Part shown: positions 13,373-26,100 of the stretch, one piece after another | Numbering within the stretch: the first letter of the stretch is position 1 | Layout of the letters: every line of letters begins with the position of its first letter | From: Siphonodentalium dalli | Lineage: Eukaryota; Mollusca; Scaphopoda; Gadilida; Siphonodentaliidae | Length of the DNA: 64,000 bases | Reading direction: 5' to 3' | Assembly (NCBI GenBank): GCA_032622095.1 | Contig: CP136068.1 | Location: 135,849,989-135,913,988, forward strand | Program-made: the position numbers and the translations under genes | The notes under the pieces: generated by a model | What the model was told of the DNA's origin: nothing | Database searches by the model: none | What the model saw: only the letters and a program-made list of their open reading frames with translations

Positions 13373-13587
13373 GCTACCATATTGGATCCATCCAGACCCA
13401 CATTCCGCAATTTTAATTGCTACAGGTCAAAGTTCTGGAGTAGTATATTTGGAGTCTTGAATATTCATTAATTCCATATACGGAATTCATGAATATTTGA
13501 AAGCTCCATATATGAAATGCTACTCCGGAACTTTCACCTTAAGGACTGAATGCGGGGAACAGGGCTGGATGGATCCAATATGGTAGC
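13373..13587. mobile_element. Palindromic MITE with GCTACCATATTGGATCCATC ends
   Basis: Inverted ends GCTACCATATTGGATCCATC and its complement frame a ~215-bp foldback, with a second internal inversion around CCATATACGG. Immediately after it, 13588-13660, is half of the TTTGCAGAATGAGG hAT-like MITE. Confidence 0.7.
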
Positions 13588-13796
13588 AGGGGTAGCATCA
13601 CCAAATTCACCCTCTGGGGACCTCATTCTGCAAATGACAGACACAATATTTCAAGGCTTGAGCGACTCAGTGATGCCGCTCACAGCTCTGAACTTTGACG
13701 AGTTGTTCCAACGTCGAAGTGATTGAGGGGTGTTAAATTGGACAAGGTATCTTTAACAGAAATAAAATACGAACACAAGGTCCAGCCAAGAGGTTT

Positions 13797-14200
13797 TCAA
13801 ACCCTTTACCCAACAAAACGCCCAAATAAAGCTTCAACAGCCTAAAATATTTTCGGTCTGTCTCAATAACACCATACAAATATGGATATCATTGGAACTG
13901 GTTCATTGACCACATTGTGATGGTTACAGTTATGCCCTGTGCCAATGCATTCTCTTATATATGCGAGTCGACCATAGTTCGCCTCGCATATATAAGAGAA
14001 TGCATTGGCCTTACAATCTTTAACAATTTTATAATTTTTTCTTACATTATTTTAATATTTTACTTTTTTCTTTGACAATTTTATCATTTTTAATATGTTA
14101 AGCCAATGCATTCTCTTATATATGCGAGGCGACCTATGGTCGACTCGCATATATAAGAGAATGCATTGGCACAGGGCCGTTCTGTTGGGTAAAGGGTTAA
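13797..14200. mobile_element. piggyBac-like MITE, second copy
   Basis: It is nearly identical to 10964-11376, with short internal deletions. The right end AAAGGG is followed by TTAA; the left TTAA is degraded. Confidence 0.8.
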
Positions 14201-14370
14201 TAGGGAGAAGTGGACTGTTATCAGGGAGAAATAGCAATGGCTCAAGTTTAATTTTCATTCCAACATCACCCTTTTATGATCCATTAAGTATTATACAATA
14301 CAAGATCCCATTTATAAAACAATTATAGTGAGTAGGGACACCATTATAGTGAGTAAATATGCTTTAAATA

Positions 14371-14575
14371 CAGTAATGCCCTAAGTAATCGACCCCATAA
14401 CCACATCAGAATTATGGGTAACTTTTCAGGATTTAGTCGGAAATATGGCTTGTTGCCATTCATAGGAAAGCTCTCCCTTCCGATGAATGGCAACAAGCCA
14501 TATTTCCAACTAAATCCTGAAAAGTTACCCATAATTCTGCTGTGGTTAAGGGGTCGATTACTTAGGGCATTACTG
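14371..14575. mobile_element. TA-flanked foldback MITE, copy C
   Basis: CAGTAATGCCCTAAGTAATC and its inverted end lie between perfect TA dinucleotides at 14369-14370 and 14576-14577. The centre is shorter than in copies A and B. Confidence 0.82.
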
Positions 14576-17081
14576 TATGATGTTGGGACATATCGTTGGT
14601 GGGCTTCCAAAAGGACGTATACCCGGTTTTGGTGGGAACCACTTATTTGAATAATCAGATTATCTGTGTCAAATTATGCAATATATTTAGAGTGTGCTTT
14701 CCTCAGTCATCTGGAAAATACTTTATCCTTCATTATTGAGGTATTTCCAAAATATCGTACAATCTCATTTTGGATGGGTGACTGAAAGTTTTGTTTTCCA
14801 ATGTATCGTACAACTATTTTAATTGTTTGGAGACATGTCCTTGGTGGTCAGAGTATTGGATATCAAACACACAACAAATGGAAAGTGTGGGAACATCAGA
14901 CCAATTCTGATGCACACAAGTGAAGCAAAATAATCCAGCTTTGATGTTTAGCGTGACATTCTGGAATTAAAAAAAAAAAATTCCCCCGTCACTATTCCAA
15001 AACCTTGTATCGAAAATTGGTGAAATGTCAGTAAAAATTTTTTTTTTTTAAAAGCTCTTATTTCATGTCTCTAACTGTAGTGGGCATACATGTATTCCCT
15101 ATTGTTTGATGTTATTAGATATACATAATTACTGTTATTTTGAAAACAAGACATTTTAGGTTTATTCAGTTTTTTTGCGTCTGTAAATTTGCAAAAATTA
15201 GTATACCTCCTTTTGGATGCCCACGGACTATGCATACTGGTATATGAGAGATGTCGTTTCTCATTGGGACAAAAATAGAGAAAAGTGGCAAAGGTTTATA
15301 GTGAAAATATGTCTCTCAAGTGGCCCTCCGGGCTGGTCACTGGACGAACGTTGCAAATAAAATTCATAGAACAAATTATAACTTTGGGGGGGGGGGGGGG
15401 GGGGGAGGGAATTCAGTGATATCAGTTCAGATCCGATATGGAGAATCTGTGTTTTTCATGCATGCTATGTTTAGGAGGGAAATATATTAGGTTGAGATAT
15501 ACAGTTATGTCTATTCACATACATACACAACAAACACAAAACAAATACAAAAACACTTTGTATACGTATAACTGGCACATGTAAGTTATGGAATTTTAGC
15601 ATCAGCTAAATGTAACACGAATTATAGCATCAGCTGCAAGCCTTGAAATAGGGTGTCTGTCATTTGCAGAATGAGGTCCCCAGAGGGTGAATTTGGTGAT
15701 GCTAGCCTGCTATGCGGGGTAGCATCACTAAATTCACCCTCTGGAGACCTCATTCTGCAAATGACAGACACCCTATTTCAAGGCTTGATCAGCTGCATTC
15801 CAGTTTTTTTCTACACATCAAGTTCCTGATGACGCTATTGCTTTCAGTTATTTTTAATCTTAACAGTCTATATAACTTTTTAATGACGTGAGCTATGCTG
15901 GTGCAGCATTAAAGATCCTGTGCAAGTACATTCTCTTAAATGTGCGAGTCTCCCGTAGGGAGACTAGCATATATAAGCAAAAGCATTGGCACAGGGTTTT
16001 CACAAAATTTCAGGAAGCTCCAGTCATGGAAGGGTTAAGGCTAACATGTTCTGTGTTTCAGACCCCTGCCCCCTCATGAAACTATGGCCCACTGGGAGCT
16101 TTAGATGGCCTTCTGAAAATAAAAATTATAATCATCCTGCAGCTTGGCTTCACCATGCGATTGTTCACAATCGGAGATACTGTTTACTGGGTGAACAAGT
16201 GTTAACCTGACTAACGCCACTGTACTTCAATGCTGTTAAACTGTATTTACTTGGGTTCTGGAGCAGACTGTTAGATGTACATTAAAATTGCATTAACACT
16301 TGGTAATGCAAAGTCAATTTCACATCCAAAAATAATTTTTTTATAATTCCGCAGAAAAAAACCTGTCTGCTGGGAAATTTTTATCGTCAAAAATGGTAAT
16401 AAAAACTTGTCTGTTGGATGTTAAATTTTGCAGGAAAAAAAAATAAATATAAAAACCAGCCTGTCTGCCCATTTTGAAAAACATTGTGGCTGAGTTTTCT
16501 TGAACAAATATCAGCTGATTTTGTTGATAATCGGTATATGAGACTTGCTCAAAAATATCTTGATCAAGTTCAAAAACTTGTACCGGTACATCAGAGAATG
16601 CGCTGACAGATTATCTTTAATGCTGCACCAGCGCAGCTCCCGTCATGAAAGGGTTAATCATGATGCTCCTGTTGTTTAATGATTCACTTCATTTTATGTT
16701 TATGACAAGAATTTAGCTTTTTTTTGTGATGGCTGTGAAACAAAATGAGTTTTAACCCTTTCTGGACTAAATGCTCATTGACGAGTAATTCCCTCAGAAG
16801 ATGTTCAAATATTAAGTTCAGTAAACATTTGCCGAACCTATTACCTGAACATTCTCCCCCATTTAACAGGAATCCTTCTGCACTTTTATTATCTTTTTGT
16901 ATGTCTGTCGACGGCTCAGTTTTCATGAACACCCCTCCAGATGAACAATAGACCAATCCAAAATTTAAACTTTTATAACAAAGTGGGAGAATCCATTTAG
17001 TAAAGAAAGGGTAAAACTGAGTGACAAATCTCTACAGATACACAACAGGAATATAAACTTATAAAAGATTATCTTTGATAA
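14576..17081. other. Intergenic downstream of DBF4 with several MITEs
   Basis: No gene seen. A 20-base G run spans 15386-15405. 15888-16040 is a CATGGAAGGGTTAA-type MITE with an AATGCATT-like hairpin. 16746-17013 is a member of the ACCCTTTCT..ACTAAAT family (right end AGTAAAGAAAGGG). TTTATT at 16885-16890 is a possible AATAAA on the DBF4 strand. Confidence 0.45.
15637..15787. mobile_element. hAT-type foldback MITE with 8-bp duplication
   Basis: CAAGCCTTGAAAT and its inverse bound a 151-bp palindrome. ATCAGCTG flanks both sides (15629-15636 and 15788-15795). Arms carry TTTGCAGAATGAGG, shared with copies at 39-41 kb and 55-57 kb. Confidence 0.85.
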
Positions 17082-17322
17082 CCCTTTGATGATGGGAGCT
17101 GTGCTGGTGCAGCATTATATCCTGTGCCAGTGCATTCTCTTATATATGCGAGTCTGCCATAGGGATCCTCGCACATATAAGAGAAAACACTGGCTTACAA
17201 GGTCAAGATAACCATTGTTAGGCAAATGTATTCTCTTATATGTGAGGCTTACATGCATATATAAGAAAATGCATTGGCACAGGGTTTTCATAAAATTTCA
17301 GGAAGCGCCAGCCATGAAAGGG
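17082..17322. mobile_element. TTAA-type MITE in the DBF4 3' UTR
   Basis: The ends CCCTTTGATGATGGGAGCT and AGCGCCAGCCATGAAAGGG are flanked by ATAA (left) and TTAA (right). Its edge is 17 nt past the DBF4 stop, so the mRNA must run into it unless it ends at once. It carries two AATGCATT-type hairpins. Confidence 0.75.
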
Positions 17323-17339
17323 TTAAATTCTTCAATGAA

Positions 17340-20145
17340 TCAATGATGGTGAGACTTTTTCTTCTTTTTTGATGGCTGTTTAGATGAGCTGGTACTGTAA
17401 CTGATAGATCGTTTACATGATTTCTTCTCACGGTTTGAACTTTTTGCACTTGTCCTTGTTTCCCTGGCTGAGACCTTTGTGGACATGCTGTCCCTTTTAA
17501 GGGGACTGAACACAGCCTTCCTTTTTTGAGGACTTGAGAAATTAAACATAATGTCGCTATCAACTTTACGAACAGATTTGTCACCATGACTACCAGTGCC
17601 CGGTGACAGGATATTGCTCCTATGATAGGATAAGTTGAGATAGTCCTCACAGTCGTCAACCCACGACGATGCCGATTTTTTACCAGGAGACGTGAAGTCC
17701 ACATTTTTATAATAGTCATGGAAATCCTCCGATTCATCAGATTCTTCACCTTCATCACTTTCATCACTATCAAGTTCAAGATCATCTGTTATCTCTATAT
17801 AAGAGAAATCAGTTGACGAACCATGCTTATCTTCAAACCCGTCGAATGACCTGGGATCATTTTCACTGTTCAGTAACTTCAAGATGCTTCGCTCACTGAG
17901 AACTTTAACCTTTTTGTCTGAACTCACGCTTGATATAGGTGATTGCCATGACAACATGTCACTTTTTGCATTCATACTGGGAGAATGTGTCACTGCCTTG
18001 TCAAACTCAATCAGGCCCGAATCCATGGTCATTGCATTGTCAAACTCATTCAGGCCCGAATCCAGCTTTTTGCTGGTGGCAGAAACTGGAGTGCTGATAC
18101 ACGAATAACGTTTCCGCCTAACATTCAACGAACTTTCAGATGGTGTTACGGTAACATCCAAAGAATATGGCTCAACAAAGTCTCCTTGTGTCTCACGTGA
18201 TTTGTCTTTTGCTTTTGTATCGTCCTTGCCTGTTTGTCGACAATCCACAACAACAGACTTCAATCTTCCTTTTGAGTTTTGTTTCGGCACTTTACCACCA
18301 TTTGCTTTTTCTTCCATAATTGCTGATTTCTCAATTTCTTCCACATACGTATTTCTATTTTTTGTAGTCTTAATTTTAGAATTTTTAGGCGACTTCTTCT
18401 TTGAGCATGCCCTTTTTCTTTTCTTTATATGATCATACATAGACGTTATGAATGGAACACCATTTTCATCCACTAGTGGCGTTTCATCCATAATTTCTAT
18501 ATCGTCATTCTCGTTTAGTTTTTTATCATTATGTTGACACGTTTCCTTCTCATTGGTCGATATGTTCAACACTGAGGAGCTCTCATTGGATGCAGCATTA
18601 TTCACAATATTCCCACTGGTTTTCGCTGACGACAGCTCAATTGTCCTCCGAACCCGACACTTTCGTTTAATCGAAACATCCGCATCATCGACATCATGTG
18701 CATGACGATAGCTGACGCCACTTCTGGGACTGCTAACATGCGGTTTTGGTTGATGATCGGTTTTCCTTGAAGTACCGCAGTCCGTAGTTCCTGCTGAAAT
18801 GCAAGATCTCCTCAAAGCTCCTTTAATAACATTCTCCGTCTTTTCATTGCTGCCTCGTAATTCAAGGTTCGCAGTAACTGAATCAATTTCCATTTCAGAT
18901 TCTGTTCGAGAATGTAATTCTTTAACATCACAGAGTTTAACAGTTCGATTTGCCAGAGCACTATTGGCGAAGGATGTATATACATTTTCAGTCGACTTCC
19001 TCAGCGGTGACGAACTCTCTACATAAAACGATGTCTTTTTAACAGGAAGTGTTCTACTTGTGTACACACCTACATTTGATGTGGATGGGTCAGCAAATCG
19101 TCTCTCAATTTTCTGAGAGGCACAACTTTCGTACGTTTTTTTAGAATGAAGATGCTTTAAGTCATTGTTAACAGCACAAATACTCGCATGAGGTAGTTTA
19201 TCTTTTAGGCACAAATCCACGGAAGAATGACACTCTCTTGAATCTTTGGGGCTTTTCATGCTCGGTATATTTTCCATACTCTGAACAGTAGACACTTTCC
19301 TATCAGTAACCAATTTTCGATCACGATCAAAAGTTACCACAAGGTTTTCACATACAGTTTTAAGTTTTTTCTCAGAAGAACCAAGTATTGACTTATTGTT
19401 TTCAACACAGCTTGCTTTGCTTTTCACATGAGTCTTTTTCTGTTTAGGACTTGGTTCAAGTTTCTGATTGTCTTTTGATGAATTATCATTGTCGAGTTGA
19501 CAGTCAGCAACAACTTTAGCATTCTGTTTATTCTTATAGCTATCAAGCAGAGACTTAGAACCCAAAATATTAGCGCATTTCATTTGATCACGGACAAGCA
19601 ATTTTGACTTGTTCTGCTTGTTTTTAGGACTAGTGAACAATGAATTAGCCCTCGATAGGTTAGTCTTAACTGTTTGGCTCGACAATTTGCAAATGCTTTG
19701 CTTGTTTTTAGGGCTATCGAGCAACGAGTTAGCTCTGGATAGGTTAGTCTTAACTGTTTGGTTACCAGCTGATAATTTGGATATGCTTTGTTTGTTTTTA
19801 GGGCTATCAAGCAACGAGTTAGCCCTGGATAGGTTAGTCTTATCTCTTTGGCTGTCAGCCGACAATTTGGATATGGTTTGCTTGTTTTTAGGGCTATCAA
19901 GCAATGAGTTAACCCTGCGTTTCACAGGACTCCAGACTTGGGATTTATTTTGCTCTTTAACAGGTGACGGTAGATGGCGAATGCTTTTTGGTGATCGTTT
20001 TGTGGTCGAGTTATCACCCTTCTCCTGCACATTTGGTTTCTCCTGCACATTTGGTTTCTCCTGCACTTTTGGTGCATCTGATGGCTTCTTAGGTTGATCG
20101 TCTGTCGTGTCAGCTGCACTCCCATGATCTTCCTCTGCACCATCC
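17340..20145 (-). CDS. DBF4: DBF4 exon 11 (934-residue disordered C-terminal tail, stop TGA)
   Basis: This large terminal exon is uninterrupted for 2806 nt. The acceptor is ATATTACAG|G; the open frame upstream of it, to 20213, is intron. The tail has KPNVQE repeats, then about five ~30-residue repeats centred on SLLDSPKNKQ (19509-19913). Further on come many Ser/Thr-Pro sites, an acidic patch (DELELDSDESD-like, near 17700-17800), SPGKK and SPQKRK elements, and a final Lys/His run. It is predicted to be nuclear and unstructured. I recognise no catalytic domain. Long variable tails are usual in DBF4 proteins, but this one is unusually long and sits in a single exon. Confidence 0.92.
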
Positions 20146-23100
20146 CTGTAATATAATGTTAAAGACATATTAAACAGTCTGTTAGGCTCTTCGTATGTAA
20201 AAATGTATTCCACATGAAAGTTGTATCAAGATTCACAATGAATTGTTTATGAACAAACACTATTTTAGTGATAACAATTGCTCAGGGGCATGGTTAATTA
20301 CACCCTTTTTTTGCCCATAATAGTAGTAATGGTTGGAACCTAAATGTATTCAAACCTGCTAAATTACCAAATTGAAAAATGGATATAACACTTTAGACCG
20401 ACACATATTCAAAATGTATTTAAAGGCTGAGACACCACATACCAACAATAGTTTCGATCCAAAACCTAAATGGGAGTTATTGTTTGGAAACCAAAATGCT
20501 AACCCTTTCTATACTAAATGGATTCTTCCACTTAGTTTATAAAAGTATACAGTTGAATAGTCTATTATTCATCTGGAGGGTTTTTCATAAAATAAATTAG
20601 TAGACAGCAGATAATACAAGTACAGGAGGAGTCCTATTTATTAGAGGGAAATTTTCAGATAATAAGTTTGTTGAAACGTGACAGCCTATATATGAGTTTT
20701 TAGTAAGGTTGGTAGCTTAGAAGACAACATCAGTTGTATAAAGATCGCAACATATCCAGGCCTGTCATGTTCAAAATACAGGCGGCCCATAAAGGTTCTC
20801 CTTAAATGAACCCACGAGGGAGATTTTATTTTTTCCCTTAATAGGCACTGGTACCAGAATGCCTATTGTGGTAAATTGCAGATGATTTTCAAGATTAAAC
20901 AATGACCCTATTGTTTATTATCCCTCATATGTGACCTACATATTTCAGGCAGCTGATAATAATGTCCCAATTGAATTAAAACATAATTGAATTCTCCTTT
21001 CGGCAAACCTTGACATTCTCCATTCCATATATTGCCGCAAGTTAGCATCGAGAAGATAACTAAATATAGTCTGTATCCAATAAGTTGATAAACAATTGCC
21101 TACATGTTGAAAGGAAGCATGCAGAACACTGTTTGACTGAGTGTGTGATACAAATTTATCGCCCTCACTTTGCGGTGAGTTGCACAAATTTAAGTTTAGG
21201 CGGGCGAAGGCCATCGCTTGCCTCAAAATATGTCATATAAATGAATCTCCAATTACACTGTTTTTAATTGGCAATTGTGAGTGTCAAGTGTAATTTATGC
21301 CAGCATCAATTTGTTTTCCATAGTGCATTCCAATTCTGAGTTGACATTTTGTTGGTTGTGTGTGCAAAAATAGAAATTTGAACATCACAAATAAAAATTT
21401 TGAAAACAAAATAAATATGCTTGTATTAAACACAAAATAGAACTTCCAGACAATTGTGGGCTTCCAAGACTGAATTATTGAATGAAGGAATTTTCCCAGG
21501 AGCAATTTTCCTGGTAAATATGCTACAATGGTTACAAATTTGGCAAGTAGTGATTTAATAAAGAATATTCCACGACAGAAAATAATAATTTTAGATTTGA
21601 TATGAAACAACTTGACCCAAAACCCAATACTTTAGATAATGCGCTAGAAAATTAATTGAGTGTTTCTCATTAATAAAGGCCCACCCCAAAATATCTTATT
21701 CCTGCTACAAATATTTGCGATTCCGGCATTTGGAATCATTCGTTTTGTTATGTAATTATTCATTACGTTATTTCTATTTACGAGATAAACTGGAAGCACG
21801 TTTATCCGAGAACTTTCGTGATGTTTCACAAATGTACTAGTAACTGATTTAAACAGACAATATCCGATGACTTTTTGTTATCGTACCAATTTTACTGCTA
21901 TCGGCAGTCATGCATGTGATAGTTATTAACATTGTTTGTGCCTGCAAATTATTGTTGCCTTGGACATGCAGAAATTTGCCTTAATTCATTACTTCTTTAG
22001 AAAACAAGAGGCCGATCACGATTGGCAGATGTTTAACCCATCCCTTGGCAGTAATAAATTGCTATGATCAGAATCATAATCTAGAGTTATTATGATGAAT
22101 AATAGAGTAGAGACATGGGACAGTTGAAAGGGGTTAATATTTTTAAACCGATTAACCAGGCGGGGGTGACTCTCACCTGTCCTCTTGTTTGCGCTCACAG
22201 TGACGCATTAATACCACAGTTAGAAACCTAACAGTGCTGGAACCGCCCTCTATGAGTTTGTCCAACTCTTCATAATTCTTCTTATCTCGAGCAAATGTCT
22301 TGTGCTCATCACATCTGAGGTGCTGTAAGAGAGATGAAAGTGGCCCTATTTACAAATTCCTGAATATTTTTTTTATTATTTTTATTAGGCAATTAAAATA
22401 ATAAATCTGTGTTCTCAGGCAATTAGGCCAACAAAAAAAAGGGTTTTGATTCTCGGGCATAGCCGCGTCTGGAAAAAAGGCCCGCGTTGAAGCATTTTAT
22501 TACAATTTTCAAATAACACGAAAATAGGAAACTAGAAAAGAGAAATTAGTTAATATGTTTCAAACATCGAATATGATAGACATGCAATGGTGTATGTGTT
22601 GGTATTCAACAACAGACACTAGGCAACGATAACTACGAGGTATATTGTCACCACAAGCTGCCCAAACCCCAAGTTTATTAAGTCAAATGTGTTTCCGTGC
22701 TGTAAACAATTATGTGATTTCCAATTTTGGGAACGCAAACCAAAATATGGTGCGTATTGGCGATGTGTATGCTGGTTTAATTTAATAGTATTTGAAGTTT
22801 TTATGGCTAGCATGTATATTTACTATAGTATACCGTATTCTCGCGGGTATAAGCCCAGGGGGCCTAGGGAATAAATAGCTTGAAAAGGCATGGGTGGTCT
22901 TATACCCCGGAAAAAAGTTAGTATTTCGGATGTCATCACCTGGACTCGCGAAAATATGGCGTTGAACGATGGACGAGTAAGTATATTTAGCGTAAGTATA
23001 TCGAACATATCTCATTTCTGCATTTCGAGGTATACGTAACTTTACCAGAAAGCTGGGTTTTCCCCACATTTAGTTTCGGTTCCGCACGTGGTCGATACAG

Positions 23101-26100
23101 AATTAACGTTGAATTGGAAATCTTACACAGAAAATATGCACAGAAACGAACAGACAAAATAACACATGTGATACATAACACAGTATAAGAATACATATAG
23201 GCCTAGAAACGTATGTAAAACTTTGTCTAGATAAATTATTTGGGAATTACAATGGGGATTTATATTCCGATCATCGTTTCGTAAACGGAGTCCTGCGTTC
23301 CGTAAAATATATAGTTTCTGTTGACATTAAAACAAGAATGTTGTGCTTCATATGTCAATCAATGGAAAGTGGGCGTTAAATTTAACTGAGAAATCCAATC
23401 GCTATTCAGAATGAGAAAACAATACAGCTTATGCGGTTACATAACTTCTTACATCAACGCATGAAAGGTGTTATATTGATTTATGGTAGGCCTTACTCGT
23501 GGTAAATTTATGACATTGAATAATTAATTAGGGGAACAAAACAAATTTTAACGGCGTGTTGTTTCTTAATTTGGGCCGTTTCACCCTTGGATAGGGGTTT
23601 GAGTTTATCGTAATCGCACTCCCAAGATCGAATCTGCTTCCGCGAAATTCCCCATTCACGTTCGGTTTTGGAGAAATTCCTGCCGATATCGCGAAATCAC
23701 AGTCACTTTCACAGCAATTGTGTAAGATTTACGTTGTAGAGGCATTGTATACAAATAAAGAACTGAATATCTTGGGTTAGTTTCTCAGTATTTATACCGA
23801 TCACATTGTCAGCACAAACTTACACAGGACACAGTCTTAATTACCTTCAATAGTTTCTTTCCATTGATCTTTTCCGTTGATTGAACGTCAGTAAAACAGA
23901 CCTACCGGCCAGTTATTAATTGAACACAAGAAACAAGACACAGTGTAACATAAATCTTCTTTATTGTTTTCAAATTTCAAAATTCCGTTTCCGTCTTTGT
24001 TGTATTCCGTGTTTTATAGACGCAGTAACAGAGCACGCGAATCGAACGGACCTCAAACCATTCTTACCAACAATTCTGTCCATGGATGCGTATTCTCTTT
24101 AAATTCACCGATGTTACTGAATACTAGAAGGGTTACCCGGCGTTGCCCAGGTTAAAGTGATGTGAAACCCTCTGTATATTATGGATATATGGTGGGAATA
24201 GAGGATACTCTTGGTCAAAGCGTTACACATATTCTCATAAATTATATATCCAAATAGCATCACAAAACATAATTCTTACACACGGAATATAAGTAGTAGC
24301 TCACCTTGTCGGATCGGAGCGATTGTCATTTCGGTTATCGCGATTAATCCGTCCCACCAATAAAGAACAATTTATTTATTTACAACTGCGTAAACTTGAC
24401 ATTAGTTTACACACATTAGTTCGCAAAAAATAAAAGACGATCTAGTGGGTTTGACTAAGATTTTGAGGACACCTGGTTATCAAATCTCCACGAAGATACA
24501 GATGCTTTAACGAAATGTCCTGGTGCTCCTCTGTCCATTGTGCTATATACTGGCTATTTATTCTCAGTTTAAAAGAAATGTTGCTATGCAACTTTATCAG
24601 CTACATGTGCCCGACATAGAATGAGATTTTGAGTTTTTTATGTTAGGCGATGAGTCTGTTCTAAACATGAATGATATTCTCTGTATATATTGGGCAGATA
24701 TAACATTGTCAGATGTCAGTATTGGAGGATCCTGAAACGTCATGTGCCACTGACTCCCGTGTTCTTTTATCTCAGAAATTATAGTTGACGGCACACTGTG
24801 ACCACTATTGTTGAACAGGCCTTCTATGCATTTCCATATCTCTTGTAACTTTTGTGTGGAAACTATATTGAATGGGGCAGACTCAATTGTGTTATAATAT
24901 TAACATGAGCTATTGTAATATTTTAACATGCACCATTATCTTCCATGCAAAAAGTTACCACTGTTAGAACGCCTTGGTGCCACCTCGATTGTAACCCGTG
25001 AAGTTATATATAGAACACATACAGACAGACATATATTTGCAAATATATCTAGGCACCAAATGTGACGTTTTTAACACCCACGATTTGATTCCTCGTATTA
25101 TTTCAGAAGAACGTGTATGAATTTGATGTTAATTGGCACTAAACATATCTATATCAGTTGTGGTGACCCGTCCGTCCCTATTTCGGACTCAGGCGGCGCC
25201 ACATTTGACATAATTAAAACACACACTTAGATTCATTAGGGAGATGAATATATATAAAATTGTTGAAAATTTGCGAGTATACAAATTCGTATCTGATTTA
25301 GGGCCCCATATCTCTCACCCAAACTGTACCAATTTGGCGTATTTAAACCACATGATTAGATTCCTCGTATCAGTCTGGTGGAAATCGGCGCTAATTATAT
25401 TGTTTATCTATTCGTGTGTCTCTCTCGCCCTCTGTGGACCCCTGTCTCGAATGGCATCGAATTGACATCTTTAAACCACACAATTAGACTCATGTTATCA
25501 TGGAGATAAATATTTATTTTTTATCAATGTTGTTGCCCCGCTCCCTTTCAGTGCACCACTGACTCCAATGACTCCTCATACCATGTGGATGATTTTGTAT
25601 AAGTTTTTGTATAAAAGTGTGGAGTGTACAAATTCGTATCAAATTTACGGTCCCCATATCTCTCATCCAAACAGCACCAATTTGGCGTATTTAAACCACA
25701 CGATTAGTTTCTCGTATCACAGAGAATATGTATCAATCTGGTGGAAATCAACGCTAAACACATTGTTCATCTTTTTTGCGTTCCTCTCACCCTCTATGCA
25801 TCCTGACTCGAATGACCCCACTTGTGGCAGCTTGTGACATCCTTTAGCCACACAATTAGACTCCTGATAAACCAATTTTGATCAAAGTTAGTGCCCACTA
25901 ACCCCCATCTCTCACCCAAACAGCACCAACATGGCGTCTTTAAATCACATGATCAGACTCCTCGTATTTTGGATAAGTATGCTTATCACTTTGGTGGAAA
26001 TTGGTGCTAAAATTATTGCGTATCAATTTTGGTTCCCCTCTGCCTTTCAGTTCAACCCTGACTCGAATGACACCACTTTTGACATATTTAAGCCACACCA

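Noticed and set aside
19609-20097. 162-residue plus-strand open frame
   Set aside because: It is the antisense shadow of the repeated DBF4 tail. Its Leu-rich periodicity comes from the SPKNKQ repeats.
20146-20213. Upstream extension of the long frame to an ATG at 20213
   Set aside because: A consensus acceptor at 20146-20147 and the required phase from exon 10 show that this part is intron read-through.
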